In this document: piece by piece, positions 36,228 through 48,850 of the stretch
Position numbering within the stretch: the stretch's first letter is position 1
How the letters are laid out: every line of letters begins with the position of its first letter
Source: Paralvinella palmiformis
Taxonomy: Eukaryota > Annelida > Polychaeta > Terebellida > Alvinellidae
Length of the DNA stretch: 64,000 nt
Assembly: GCA_025642065.1 (NCBI GenBank)
Contig: JAODUP010001337.1
Location: 1 to 64,000, forward strand
Direction: 5' to 3'
Translations under genes and position numbers: made by a program
Notes under the pieces: generated by a model
Database searches by the model: none
What the model saw: the letters and a program-made list of their open reading frames with translations, nothing else
Told to the model about the DNA's origin: nothing

Positions 36228-37050
36228 TAATTAACTAATCAGCCCTATTCATAGCATTTTTCAGTTGCTGTGTCTATCTTCAAAGCAATACTATAGGAAC
36301 CATATACTTCAATGGTAATAATCTTCAATGGTCAGTTGGTACAAGGAGCTAATGCGATAAAGCGGCTACTATTAAAACCAATATATTATTGCTATTAACA
36401 AAACATGCATTAAAGCAGACCCTCATGGTTTCGGTGCTGTTAAAGCTTTATATTAACATTTTCAAACCAATCCTAATATTTACTATTCAAGCTGTAGTAT
36501 AATAACATACCAGAGCGAGATTTGAATGCCATAGCACAAATTGGACATAACTGGACTTGGGAAAGATAATTATATTCCCACATACAACCAAAGGTTAATT
36601 TTATATGCAACTAAAGTTGTTATATAAAACACCAACTGCGCGAGCTGTATCCAATGCGACCGCTCGAGATGCGATGGAGTGTTTCTATTCCTGAGTCAGG
36701 AGTACTTATAATGCTTTAAGAGCGTACTGTGCCTACTACAGTCATTTAAACGGCGTCCCTCCAAAGATGCAAATAGTACATAGAATATACAGATCTAGAT
36801 CAACTTTTCTTGAACGCATAGAAAACGTAATTTTCTCAACCGCAGCATAATATGCCTTGTGATATTTGCTGGAGTCAAATACCTCATAAACATACAAATC
36901 CAATAAATACTATGACCTACTCGTCACTATATAACAATTTACATCGGCGCTTTAGCAGACCGTTATGGCGGAATTGTCGTTCTATATATTAACATTTTCA
37001 ATTCAGACCTAATATCTGCTATACAAACTATAATTATATAAACATATATA
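36228..37050 (+). repeat. Block S, copy 1
   Basis: It is the reverse complement of 25,395-26,385, including both subunits (the second is incomplete). Its first subunit matches 44,040-44,315, and its first 70 bp match 51,675-51,765 (CAGCCCTATT, TTTTTCAGTTGCT). Confidence 0.83.
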
Positions 37051-37068
37051 TTTGTGTGTGTGTTGGTG

Positions 37069-37069
<1 letters not shown>

Positions 37070-37124
<55 letters not shown>

Positions 37125-37180
37125 TGCTTGTGTGATATGTCGTGCTATGAGCGTGCTTGTGTGTGCGTGTGTGTGTTAGC
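37070..37180. repeat. (AT)n and degenerate (GT)n microsatellite
   Basis: About 30 bp of AT followed by GT runs with TTGC and CGTGC steps. Confidence 0.93.
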
Positions 37181-37429
37181 AACTTCCTCAGAATCAACAT
37201 TTATCTTGATAGTTTTATATAATAGGATGCTGTAAGCCGTCAGATTGAATGGCTAGGTACAACAAAGATTGTGCATATGATAAAAATAAACAATTGGTTT
37301 AATGCTTGATTGTTACAATGTTAACAAACTAGTTTATGATCAGCCTATGACAATGTAGCTGAATTATGGTTTAATATGCGTGCAAACCTGCAGATTAATT
37401 TCTTAATAAAAAAAAGGAAATTACGTTCC
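37181..37429. other. Unassigned DNA
   Basis: No feature was recognised. Confidence 0.4.
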
Positions 37430-37590
37430 CATCTTGATTTATAACTAAACATATTTTTGTAATTAGTGAATGTTCATTATTCTGTCAATGTGATACTCGT
37501 CGGTTATCTGATAAACGAAGTGCATCAATCGGGTTTTATTATCTAAATCAAATCTAACGTAATTTACGTAACATAATAGGCATCTGTATT
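37430..37590 (+). repeat. Dispersed repeat, inverted partner of 3,225-3,375
   Basis: TTTGTAATTAGTGAATG and TATCTGATAAACG, with words between them in the same order, pair it to the earlier copy. Confidence 0.65.
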
Positions 37591-37614
37591 TGAACCTATT
37601 TTATCTTATTTTTA

Positions 37615-37717
37615 TATCTATCTCGGCCTATTTAGCCTACCATATGCACAAAAGTGGCCGTAAAACATCAATCATCATCATCATCATCATCTATCTATCT
37701 ATCTATCTATCTCTCTA

Positions 37718-37787
<70 letters not shown>

Positions 37788-37790
37788 TAA
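37615..37790 (+). repeat. Retroposon-like 3' tail with ATC, TATC, CT and AT runs
   Basis: GGCCTATTTAGCCTACC, then GTGGCCGTAA and AACATCAATCATCATC, match 58,500-58,565, and both end in an ATC-type run. A shared 3' end followed by a simple repeat is typical of L2-type LINE or SINE tails. Here the tail continues as TATC, CT and about 50 bp of AT. Confidence 0.75.
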
Positions 37791-38019
37791 CATTTATAGA
37801 ATAAAACTGATATGAGGCAAGATAAGGAAAGTTAAAACTTCACTTCCAGCTGCAGTTAAATGCTCCATGAACATTCATCTACCATTCTTGCGATTTGTGA
37901 AGCCAAACCAAAAACTTAACTCCATAAAAAAGAATTATTGATGGAGAAACCTCCAAGAAGTCGTCACGTAAACACAGCACTAACGGGAAATTCCACATTA
38001 CATAAGAACTATATGTTTT
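37791..38019. other. Unassigned DNA
   Basis: No second copy was found. Confidence 0.4.
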
Positions 38020-39205
38020 ACTATGTTTATCAAAATAGGTTAATCTCATGTTTTATAAAGAAGAATTTATACTACTAATACAATTCCATTTCGGAAAGAC
38101 GTTTGGTCAGGTGTCAGCATTTTGATTATATAAATATTTACAGTTTATCATATGTAGTCAGTTATTAGATATCAGCTGAACGAAAATATTGCTATACTCC
38201 AGAAGGTCGTAATATATTTCATACACAAACATATTTCAATGTAATTTCCTACCCAACTCAAATATATAAGTGATGTATCAACATATAGGGCATACCAGTT
38301 AAGACTTTGTACTTATAACAGACAGGTAATTGGTGAAGCACGTTTAGTCATCATAACTTTATAAACTTATCAACTGTTCTGAGAAATATCTGTATACCTG
38401 AATATGATTGAGATCAGTCAGTTGTGTATTATCCACGACGTTCGTTGTTTCGTGACTAAATATATATCGACAACTATTTATAATACAAATTACATTAAAT
38501 TGAATTCATATTACGGTTACACATTCTAAGGAATGTATGTACCACTCTTGAATTAAAGGGCCAATTAGGACACATCGTCACCACGCAACCGTATTGTGTG
38601 TGCAATACGTAACATGTTCACGGTTTGGAGAAACTAGACCTTGGAATTAGCTGTTTAAATGTTCACAATCCGACAAGATAATATTATATTACACTTTTAT
38701 AATGAAAACATTTATATATAGTTAGGGCGATTACGGTAGAAGCGTTGATTGTATTGCGTTAGATAAAGTGGCTGTTACACAGGTTGGTTTAGTTGAATAT
38801 TGCTATATTATATAGTTCACAGAATAACTAATAATAAACCCGCTTATTGTGAGGTTCTTGGAAAATGCATAAAAGGATTATTCAGATTTCTAAAAACAAA
38901 CTGCCAGATATACGTATTTATTATGATAGGTATATTGATATGACAAAAAACTAGTTATGGTGTCCATTTTGTATATAACATTTATTGCAAATTATTTAGT
39001 AAATACTAGAAGCAGAACTATTTATTTATAATTTTGCCGAAGTGGTGGCTCATTTATATCTTTATACCTTTTACATAAAAGAAAAACAAATATAAATCTT
39101 GTATATGAACGAAAACGAAGTGAAAGCTTTTAATAACAGAATTCATATGATTTGATAAAGCAAAACAATATATAGATTTTTTAGGTGTTTCATTTATTAA
39201 TATTT
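38020..39205 (+). repeat. Block T, copy 1
   Basis: It matches 45,870-46,880 along its length: AAGAAGAATTTATACTACTA, ATATTTCAATGTAATTT, CCCAACTCAAATATATAAGT, CGACAAGATAATA, TGTGAGGTTCTTGGAAAA and CATTTATTGCAAA. The last 280 bp also match 51,775-52,050. No protein frame is kept among the copies. Confidence 0.84.
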
Positions 39206-39224
39206 TTTTCGAGACCGAGAGCCC

Positions 39225-40570
39225 AAAGGATAGTCTTCATAAAATTGCAGGTCTAAAACAACCAGGGATGTGCTACGAACGATGAAACACCATTCATGCT
39301 AGAATAGGACTAGCAGGATGCCATCTCATTATTCACGACAACAATCAAACACATCACCATCAGCTCATTTTGTAAATATGGTCTGAGTAGCAGTTGGAAA
39401 GTGTTTAAGATGTGAACGGAAATGTAATTTTGAATTAAACTTTGCTATTAATAGGGTATAATTGCGTTGTATTACGGCCAGTCGTCAATTACGGTTACAC
39501 ATATCAATTCTAACGAGTGACCGTATTGAAGGCGTTTAACTTGACTGGTTATTGACCTTTTTCTACCACAGTTACGAAAGATGATAATAACAATTGCTTC
39601 GTTGTCACAAATGTCCTGCAGCTGGCTGGAGAAATGAATCATTCATTCATTACACAAAAACATCAATCACACTCTATGCTAGTGGAATAGTGAATTAGAA
39701 CTCAGAGAAGCGATGCTTTCAGATTTATGTTCACCAAAGCAAACTAATAATTCCAATTTTTATGGATTACCATCTGAAAAATATTTAGTACATACAGACA
39801 ATTAGCTTGGATGGATGGTAATAGATAAGATCACACTCAGTCGGTTATCAAAATATATTAAAAGCAGCAGAAGAACCCCGATAACATAATTAGTAACAAT
39901 TAATTATCAATATTGGCAAGGGGACGGTACAACATAGTTCGTAATATTAAATAATTGATATATATGATGAGATGACAATGACAATAATATTTATTTCCAA
40001 TTTGTATATTATTTGTTACGGTTGTATTTCACATAGAACATAACAGCCGAATACATAAAAATTGGAGGACCTGTATAGCTGCCTTCTCACAGGCACCAAG
40101 TAAATATATACATGTATCACAAGTTTATCTGGGAATACAACCTAGGAATGGAATATCAGTTATCAAGAGTATACAAAGAAACAAACAATAATGAATTGAG
40201 TGAGAGATCACTCATGACAAATGATATGGCATCATAATGAGGAAACGACTATATCACAGAAGGAGATTGAGCTCGTATTTTCACATCTCACAACATCTGG
40301 ATAATCTCGTAACCAAATATACTTCATTATTCCTTTAGTGTGTGATCTTGAAGCGTTTTCAGGCATTAATGTATTCCACTTCTATGCCTGTGTGGTATAA
40401 TAATAGGAAGAAAACAATATTGGATTACTATTTCACTTGTTTCCTTACGACCCGTAAGCCTGTATAAAGCAAACGAAGACAACGAATTATGTAATATTCG
40501 GTGTGCTGTTCTACTACAAGAATGTATTCGAAAATTAACAAAGACGTAAAACAAGTTTATCTGGATTCAG
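39225..40570 (+). repeat. Block P, copy 2
   Basis: It follows block T directly and matches 32,546-34,030 in order, with about 260 bp of extra DNA at 39,430-39,690. The direct junction of T to P is what suggests end-to-end tandem duplication. Confidence 0.75.
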
Positions 40571-40599
40571 TTCCCTGGTGAATCGAGTTTCAAATTCAC

Positions 40600-40725
40600 G
40601 ATTTAAGATTATACACACTGATTATGCGTCCATATTCAGCTGTACATTTACGTCGATTTGGCAGCGATCATTGACATCTGACAGCGACAGCCATTTCGCA
40701 GTGAAAGTCAAATAACTAACATGTA
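40600..40725 (+). repeat. Block Q, copy 2 (start only)
   Basis: TTCAGCTGTACATTTA and TTTGGCAGCG match the first 100 bp of Q copy 1; the rest of Q is missing. Confidence 0.65.
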
Positions 40726-40734
40726 TCCCCGCAT

Positions 40735-41160
40735 ATAATATACATTACTAACTAGGGTGTTTATATAGCACATCAATTACATAATGATTTGCAAATATTA
40801 CTCTATATTTCCTCGATTCTTTGGGTATCACTTGTCCGTGCAAATCTCGGGCTCAACGGCATTATGGGTGATTCACTATTCGGTGCCAGTGTCTGTTCCT
40901 TCACCCAGCGATATATAATTTATTTGCACATAATTGGGTGTAGCTCTCTGCCTAATTTAGTATCCCATCATCGGCCGGTGATAAATGTCCCATGATGCTG
41001 AGTAACGTTACGAGGCTATAATTTGGTGCCAAATGGGACAAGCCACTCTACAAAGAGTTTGGGTGATAATTGAGTGTAAAATAACCAATCTACTCCAGCC
41101 GAAACCTTGGTCATACATCAGGTAGGACTGAACTAAAGCACCCAGCTTTCAGATTGAGTG
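40735..41160 (+). repeat. Block R, copy 2
   Basis: It matches R copy 1 over its length, including TAACGTTACGAGGCTATA and GGTGCCAAATGGGACAAGCC, and ends next to a degenerate AC tract (41,175-41,245). The 68-codon frame at 40,789-40,995 has near relatives in the other copies, but with stops, so it is not taken as a gene. Confidence 0.83.
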
Positions 41161-41249
41161 TATGTTTCATACGCGCGCACACGCACATATAAACATACCC
41201 CCAGATACACGCACACCGACACACACACATACACACACATATATTTCCA

Positions 41250-41560
41250 GTATCTGAGATCTTCCGGAAATCCGGTTTTCTTGATTATAAGTCAAATAGA
41301 TCAAGCGAATAGGCGGTTTAGTATAGATCCACCACACCTAACTGCATATATATGTGAATGCTAGATTGGACATGGATGAAAGGTCACTAAGTGATGAACG
41401 TAAATATATGAGGACTAACTGTTAGGTTTAAGGAAATCATAGTGTTTACTGGGGATTGTGGCGATATTTGGTTATAGTGCTTTGATAATCCATGGTGTAG
41501 TAATACAACTTTACGTTTAGCTGAGTCACTTTGCTACATCCATATATAGGCAGTGCACGG
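41250..41560 (+). repeat. Dispersed repeat V, copy 2 (diverged)
   Basis: ATCCGGTTTTC-like, GATAGGCG/AATAGGCGG, ACCACACCTAACTGCATATA, AAGTGATGAACG and GGACTAACTGTTAGGTT follow the order of 44,330-44,600. Confidence 0.75.
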
Positions 41561-41689
41561 GTAGAGTCACATGTTCAGCTGTAATGATTATTTATACACC
41601 AGGCACAAATATGATATACTTAATTGTGTCATACAACAACAGCCAAAGTCATAAACCTAATTATTGTGTAATACTCTTTATCAGTATAC
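41561..41689. other. Unassigned DNA before the LINE
   Basis: It may hold part of the LINE endonuclease domain, but no motif can be read. Confidence 0.35.
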
Positions 41690-43720
41690 TCCTTACATCG
41701 ACATTCCTGAATTTAATGATGACATAATAAAATTAGAACTTATCACCAAATCGAAACTTACTTATCACAATTATGTGAACAATACCATTTTACACTTAGA
41801 ACCATACTTGACAAACATGCACCTGTCGGATCAAAATCTATAAAAATTAAACCACCCGCAGTATGGGTGCCCCTGAAATTATTAATTCCAAAGTGCGTCG
41901 TCGATATTTATAACGCATATGGAGGAATTCACACACACACATACAACTTAACAAGATTAGATATACTAAATAGTGCCATTTCTGCATTAATCTCATGAAT
42001 AAAACTAAATCTGAATTTTATAGGAATATGATCTCCAACAATACTGAAAATCCTCGTCAACTCTGGAACTGTATAAATAGTACCCTCCATGGAAAGGCTT
42101 CAGTTTCTTTTCCCGTTCATGATACAACTAATTCACTCTACAATTATTTTTCCAAACATTTCAGGGATAAGATCACCCAAATTAATATCTAAGGTTCTCC
42201 TTCGATTTGTAATATTGATTTTCCAGTTGTTCATCACCCTTGCATCGTTTAAATCAGCCTCACTTACTGAACCTGATGTTATCCCCATATTTCTGCTAAA
42301 ATCCTATATTCACATACTAATTGTTCCAAATACTAAACTAATAAACTTAGCACTAAACTCCGCAGTGTTCCCTTCTCATTTTTAAGAAATCATATTTACC
42401 AGTCAATGACCTAAATAATTTTAGACCTATTTCTAATCCATCATTCATATCTGAATTATTATAAAAAACCGTATCCTGTCATTTGAACGGTCTCTTAAGC
42501 TGTAATCACCTGTCTAATGATTATTTGTCTGCTTACAATCAATTTCACTCTGTAGAAACCGATCTACTAAAGGTTCATAACAACATAGCACTAAGCATGG
42601 ACACAGGAAATGTCAACACTAACACTTTTATGCTTATCTACAGCTTTTAACACCATTGATTATTCTGTTCTTCCAGATCGCCTCTCTGATTGGTATGGAA
42701 TATCTGGCATATCACTTACTTGGCTCCGCTCATTCGTAATTAATAGGTTCCAATCAATAAAATTAAGAATTATTTTTCAAATGCAGTGCCTTTGTTTTGA
42801 GGTGTTCCTCTAGTCTCTCTTCTTAGACCACTACTGTTTACTCTGTATACCACAGCACTAAGCTCACTTATTCAGAGCCATACATTAGACCATCATGCAT
42901 ATGTAGATGGCACCCAATTATACATATATTTATCTACAGCAGACATTGATCTTTCCCTTAAGGAATTTGGTGACTTGTCTCAGTGATATCTCTGGCTGAA
43001 TAAAAAACAATAAACTTAGGCGCAATGCCAACAAAACAGATTTCATCATTATAGGTACATCCAGACAATGCAGCAAACTTATTCATTTCTTCCCTACGAA
43101 TATTCATAATCATAGCATCACACAATCATACATTGTACGCAATCTTGGTGTTACATGTCGTAGGGATTTTAATTTCAGAAAACATGTTTCTCTGACATGT
43201 CGCTCCTGCTTCTATCATATTCGTGACCTTGGCGCTCTATCAGTCGCCAAAACCATTTCCACAACACTCATTACTAGTAGGCTTCATTACTGTAACTTTC
43301 TTCTTTATAACATTGCATCTAAGGATATTCTAAAACTTCAGTGTGTTCAGAACTGCTTAGCTAGGGTTTTCACACAGTCTTCTCGGTTTTCTCAATCTGT
43401 CCCACTTCTGATATACATTCACTGGCTCCCTGTTCAATCTCGCATAATTTTCAAACTCTGCACTATTGGCTATCACACACTTTCTTCTGGAGAACCTTCG
43501 TACCTATTTCCATGTTATCTTTAGCACCCAAGCCCAGATAATTTCGATCATCTAGTTTTCACTTGTTGTCTGTTCCCAGGGTTACAACCCATCCTGGGAC
43601 TCGTGCTGTTTAAGTTGCTCTCCCAACTCTTTTGAATTCACTCTCTGAACATCAAACAGCATAGTTTATTTCCGTCATCATTTGAAAACTCAAATTTTCA
43701 GACACGCTTGTCGTTCCTAA
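41690..43720 (+). pseudogene. L2-like LINE, truncated and decayed
   Basis: This is the longest LINE in the window. In order on the plus strand: TLRTILDKHAPVGSKS near 41,790 (end of the endonuclease linker); PEIINSKVRRRYL near 41,870; MNKTKSEFYRNMISNN near 41,995; NNFRPISNPSFISELL near 42,415; YLSAYNQFHSVETDLLKVHN near 42,525; a LSTAFNTIDYSVLPDRLSDW motif A near 42,630; a GVPLVSLLRPLLFTLYTTAL motif B near 42,800; LDHHAYVDGTQLYIYLSTAD near 42,890, where the catalytic YxDD has become YVDG; LITSRLHYCNFLLYN near 43,270; and a C-terminal SLNIKQHSLF-like stretch near 43,650. Frame changes at least eight times, with several stops. It splits the second set of duplicated blocks between V copy 2 and block S copy 2. 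Confidence 0.93.
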
Positions 43721-43764
43721 GTTGCCTTGCCATCTTATCATTGTTGATGAACTTTACATCGTAC

Positions 43765-43835
43765 CCGGACTATGAGTTTGTCCAACTCCTCTACTAGCTG
43801 GGCCACAGAGCTCGATTCTTTTCGATGATATTGGC
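43765..43835 (-). repeat. Degraded SINE-B head
   Basis: Read on the minus strand, CTCTGTGGCCCAGCTAGTAG and CCGGGTACGAT occupy the positions of the A and B boxes of SINE-B. No body is readable. Confidence 0.5.
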
Positions 43836-44039
43836 GCTATTAAAGTTTAATTTAGATCCCCCAATAATATATATTAGATAAATATAATAATTCTATGATA
43901 ACAATATATTAGCTGTTAGGGGTAAATCATAGTATTTTCAGGTTGAGGATATTTTTATTGTTAATTGCGGATTGCAACCCTTTTTTTAATTGTTATGTTT
44001 CAGTTTATTGTGTCTTTTTTTTTTGAAAACAATGTTTGT

Positions 44040-44315
44040 TACCAAACATATATCCCAACTCTCACTGTCTTCTAGTGCCACTTTGTACAAGGACGTAGCG
44101 TTTATGAAGCGACTACTATCACACTTAATAGCAGACCGTAATAGCGTCATAGCTTCGGTACTGCTAAAGCTTAATATAAACAATATCAAACCAGACCTGA
44201 TGTTTCTTGTTCAAACTATTGATATAATAAGATGTTCAAATGTTATTTTCCGCAAGCAGACTAGAGTGAGCATTGAATGCCATTATACAACTTGACCATA
44301 ATAGGACATAGGAAA
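44040..44315 (+). repeat. Block S, copy 2 (first subunit)
   Basis: It matches 36,290-36,570 through GAAGCGACTACTAT, TGCTAAAGCTTAATAT, CAAACCAGACCT and GGACATAGGAAAGATAA. The 101-codon frame over it is not conserved in the other copies. Confidence 0.78.
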
Positions 44316-44329
44316 GATAACATTCGCAG

Positions 44330-44700
44330 TATCGGAGAACTGCCTGAAATCCGCTGTTCTCGACCATGGGTCAAATAGAGTAAGTGGATAGGCGCTTTAA
44401 TTTAGATCCCACCACACCTAACTGCATATACTTAGGGACGCTAAATTAAGCGTGAATGAACGTTCCCTTAGTGATGAACGGAAAAGTATGAGGGTTAGCT
44501 GTTAGGTTCGAGTAAATCATAGTATTTACTCAGGTTTGAGACGATATTTCGTTCTAGTCTAGTAATAATCCATTGTGCGGTATTGCTACTTTGTTTTAAT
44601 TTTAGTTAAATCACTTCAGTGAGTCCATACTGAGTTAGTGTACATTTTCTTTGTTGTGAACAAACTGTAATGTTTGTTAACACACTGAGGGTATATACTG
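44330..44700 (+). repeat. Dispersed repeat V, copy 3
   Basis: It matches the reverse complement of 55,795-56,095 from GCAGTATCGGAGA through CCACACCTAACTGCATATAC to GACGATATTTCGTTCTAGTC, and 7,945-8,160 beyond that. It is one of the best-preserved V copies. Confidence 0.85.
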
Positions 44701-44760
44701 AGAGCTACCATTGTTGTTTGAATGAAAGTATAACACCTGTGCCAGCGCCCAAATATCTTT

Positions 44761-44763
<3 letters not shown>

Positions 44764-44836
<73 letters not shown>

Positions 44837-44880
44837 CACACACACACATACACACACACACATATACACACACACACACG
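44764..44880. repeat. (AC)n(AT)n(AC)n microsatellite
   Basis: About 30 bp AC, 38 bp AT and 45 bp degenerate AC. Both strands give dipeptide frames, which are artefacts. Confidence 0.96.
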
Positions 44881-45315
44881 TGTCGATCCCAAATGTACTA
44901 CGTAATTACAGGTAATTACCGTATATGAAACTTTAGATTTCCACATCTAGGATGGAGTCCAGATTATTCCTATGTCTGTGGAGAGATTTGGCTGATCATT
45001 TAATCAGTCAGTAAAATATAACAATCTGAGCACTGTGTTTTGAATACATTAGTCCACTTTTTTCGTCCTATCTAATTGGTCTTTAATGATAAATATAATG
45101 TGTTTCATGCAAAATTTACTGACTTACTTAATGTGTTTTCAGGAATGTGTTAATTAATATTTTTGTGGTACCAAGATCAATATTGATTAGGATTTTGTGA
45201 CTAGCCGCTATATAGGTTGTATCTCTTTTACGTGACACATTAAACAAGTGTGAAAAAATGAAGTGAATTAAATGTTAACCATGCCTTTATAAAACGTTGA
45301 ATAATCGTGATAATG

Positions 45316-45347
<32 letters not shown>

Positions 45348-45869
45348 GATGTTAATGCTCATTTCAGTCACTCTATTATATAGCTAGTACTTATATTAAT
45401 CAAATAATCATATGTTTTTGAGAGAGATTGATATTCAGATATTTGTTTTTCATTAGTTATAATTTCTGTTCGGGATCCAGGTGTAGACTATCAAAGGGGA
45501 TCTTGTAGTGTTTTATGACATGGTGTATAGAAAAATGGGTGATAGTTAAACGCAATTCTACCTAAACTTGTGTTGGTGTTTTTGTTTTATTCAAATCGAT
45601 TATACGTGGTAACTAAATGTTAGAAACAAATATTGGATATCATTATGTGGCATCACTCAACTACAGAAGAGGGTGGGGTGTCTTGTTATATGTGGCTGAC
45701 AACATGGTGTGTTTCTTAAATAACAATTTGATATCGCTAATTTGGTTTATATATAACCAGTCTATTTCCTCATTATTATGTATAATTCTTCTATTCTCCA
45801 GTAGGAACTGGATCGGGCAGGTATTGATCGTTAATGATCTGATATATTACATACCTAACTACATATTTT
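44881..45869. other. Unassigned DNA with a (GAT)n run
   Basis: GAT repeats occupy about 45,310-45,353. Otherwise no feature was recognised; the 84-codon frame at 45,617 has no motif. Confidence 0.5.
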
Positions 45870-46880
45870 GAAATATTTATCAAAATAGCTTTATTTCGTA
45901 TTTTAAAAAGAAGAATTTATATTACTAATACATTTCCATTCCGGAAGCATTTTATTATATAAATATTTACAGGTTATGATATGTAATCATTAGATACTAG
46001 CTATGCTCCATAGGGTCCTAATTAAATTTCATATACAAGCATATTTCAATGTTATTTGTTACCCAACTCAAATATATAAGTGATGTTTCAATATCTAGTG
46101 TCTACCCGTATATTTATTGATAACTACTTCTAATTCAAATTTCATTAAATTGAATTCATTTTACGGCTGCACATACTAAGGGATATATGTACTACTCAGA
46201 GTTAAAGATCGTATTAGGATACATCATCCCCCCCCCCCCCCCAGCTTACCACGTTATATTTCACCATTTTAGGAATCGTTAACTTGAAATTAACCATTTA
46301 AATGTTCATAATCCGACAAGATAATATAATATTACACTTATATAATGGACGCATTTATGTATAGTTTAGGGTTATTACGGTAGAAGTGTATATTATGTTA
46401 CGCTGGATCAGGTGGCTGTTACACGGGTTGCTTTAGTTGAATACATCTTATCTTTCATTAACAATTGTTATCTTAATTAATTCACCGCAGAACTAATAAT
46501 ATACGGCTATTGTGAGGTTCTTGGAAAATACATAAAATGATTACTTAGAATTCTAAGAACAAATTGCCAAATACATGTACTTATTAAAATAGATGTACAT
46601 ATATGACAACAAATAGTAAGGGTATCCATTCTATATAAACATTTATTGCAAAATGTTTAGTAATTACCAGAACTAAATATTTATAATTTTACCGAAGTGG
46701 TGACTCATTTTTCACTTTACCTTTTCACCTATTTCTTTAAAAAAATATTAAAAAGATTCACATCAACATGATTATTTTATATGAACGAAAACAAATAGAA
46801 AGATGTAATTTCATAATCTTATTGATATGGTTTGATAAATCCCCCAAATATATATATCTTATTATGTGTTTCATATATTA
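45870..46880 (+). repeat. Block T, copy 2
   Basis: It is collinear with 38,020-39,205. A 15-base C run at 46,228-46,242 is present here but not in copy 1. Confidence 0.84.
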
Positions 46881-48690
46881 TAGGGTTCGATCAATAAAAT
46901 CAAAAACTCTACATTGTAACACTTTGTATGTGAACTCTCTTCAGATTAATAGACAATTTCATTCTAATTTCGAATAATTTCTCATTAGCCGATTGATTTC
47001 TCAAAAAGGCTTTTCAAGCGATACATAGATACCACTAAGAATGACATTAGAGATCCTCCTGATAAATGATACTACGAAGTATATAATACTCTTGTTAATA
47101 TGTTCTGTCTGATGTGAATAATATTGATAATTTCTCATATAATTTACAAAATGGCGTAGAGATATACTCTAAATGCAGCTTATTTAATGTATTAAATATC
47201 CTACATTTATTTTATTACGTAAGGGGTAGAATATTATATTGGACCTCTATAACTTGGTTATCTTATGACACAAGTTCACATATGTATGCATTTACGTATG
47301 CACCCGCACTTACGCATAAGCTTACCGATGCACATATACACATATATGACGCAATGAATCAGCTTAATGTAAACATGTTAATGAATAAGATACAGAGTAG
47401 TGAAAGTATTCAATGCAGCCTACAATTACGTTATGAATAAAAATGATCACAGTTGTTGTGCATACATTAATACTGGATAATATTAATCTACTGTCATAAC
47501 ATGGTTGTAATGGTGGATTATCTGGCAAATGATGTCAAGCTTTATTATATGCGGCGATGATCTAGTTTTACCCAAACAATCACCATTAATAAGTTAATTA
47601 TCTGTAGCATGTGTAGCATAATTCGACAGCTCGTACCTGGACTACCTGCAGGAAAACGAAACGAATACTATCTGATAAGCATTAGTAATGGACTAACTGG
47701 TCTTCAGTCGTAAAGAAAAATCCGATTTACGCTCACATCCAGGTATTATGTAAAGATTAGCCAAAATGTTTATTTGTGTGAAGTACAATAAACATATTTC
47801 CTTGCCGCTAAATGCAGCTATTGTTACAAATCCCGAGGCCTAGAGTTGACATTAATTAGTTCGGCATGATAAATATTATATCCGGGAATTCAATTTTTCA
47901 AGGTCCCAAAGAAGAAAGGTTCCACCTGAAAGTGACCCTTCGATCTAAAGCAAATTACACTAGAAGGGGTCACTCTAAATGTGTTTATCAACATAATTCT
48001 CGGTTGTTAATTTACGCTATTTTGTCGTATTAACCACAACTTATTCAAACACAACATTTAATGTTATCAATGAAACAATAAGAATAAGAATCCATCCTAG
48101 GGAAATAAGTTACATTTTGTCTAATAATGCTTCAAGATTTGCGCCTCGGCATAATATTTCGCCTGTTAATTTCAATCTAGGCGGAAACGAGGAAGTGAAT
48201 TGTAGATTAAGGAATTTAACGTCTTGCTGAACCGGATTATTCGGAGATTGGACTTTTTTGAAGCTGAGTTATTATTTTGGTTAGATTGAAGAAATATCTC
48301 TAAATAGAAGAAGCAACTATTTTTGTAAAGACATCTAAGCTGATTAAATGTTTCATAAATTATGATAACATGTTAATTTGTATTTCATTACCTAGTTTTC
48401 CTAATTTGACAATTCTTTGATTGATGAAAGTTTCAAACTAATAATGCTCTCGCGCTGTGGCCTTAATGACAAAAAAGTAAAGATATAGCAATTATTTTAA
48501 TTTATATTTGCTATTTATGTGATAGAGTGGTTATTCCAACATACATTGTGCTGAAGTTTTAGTTATGTATCGCTTAGAAACCTCGCTAGATATTTATTAC
48601 ATTATTATAGTATTTTTAAAACGCCTTGAAAGAAGTGTATAGTAAAGTAATAAAATTGTTTTCTAAACATAAGGTACTTTATTTTGTCAT
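46881..48690 (+). repeat. Block U, copy 1
   Basis: It matches 52,050-53,670: ATTAATAGACAATTTCAT, GACACAAGTTCACATA, AATGATGTCAAGCTTTATTA, GATCTAGTTTTACCCAAACA, CAAACGAAACGAATGC/AAACGAAACGAATAC, AGAAAGGTTCCACCTGAAAG and GAAGAAGCAACTAT, in order. The 108-codon frame at 47,114-47,440 is not kept in the other copy, so it is not called a gene. Confidence 0.85.
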
Positions 48691-48784
48691 CAATAATGTT
48701 TTTGACCTAACCATTACATCACTCTCTGTATTATTCATCGACTCATTCATTGTACAAAAGCTGACAATAAACATAACAAACATC

Positions 48785-48850
48785 TGATTTCATCAATCCT
48801 TTATGATCTTTCGAAGGCGTTTGAGGTCATTAGCCGGGGTATCTGCTTCA
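48785..48850 (+). pseudogene. Possible LINE RT motif A remnant
   Basis: LISSILYDLSKAFEVISRGI resembles RT motif A (usual form DLSKAFDVISHDIL). It is only about 20 residues and no other RT motif is near, so the call is tentative. It sits just after the end of block U. Confidence 0.35.

Noticed and set aside
41995..42385. Two overlapping frames as host genes
   Set aside because: They are consecutive pieces of the L2-like LINE linker in different frames.
47114..47440. 108-codon frame as a gene
   Set aside because: The related block at 52.1-52.4 kb does not keep the frame, and no motif is present.
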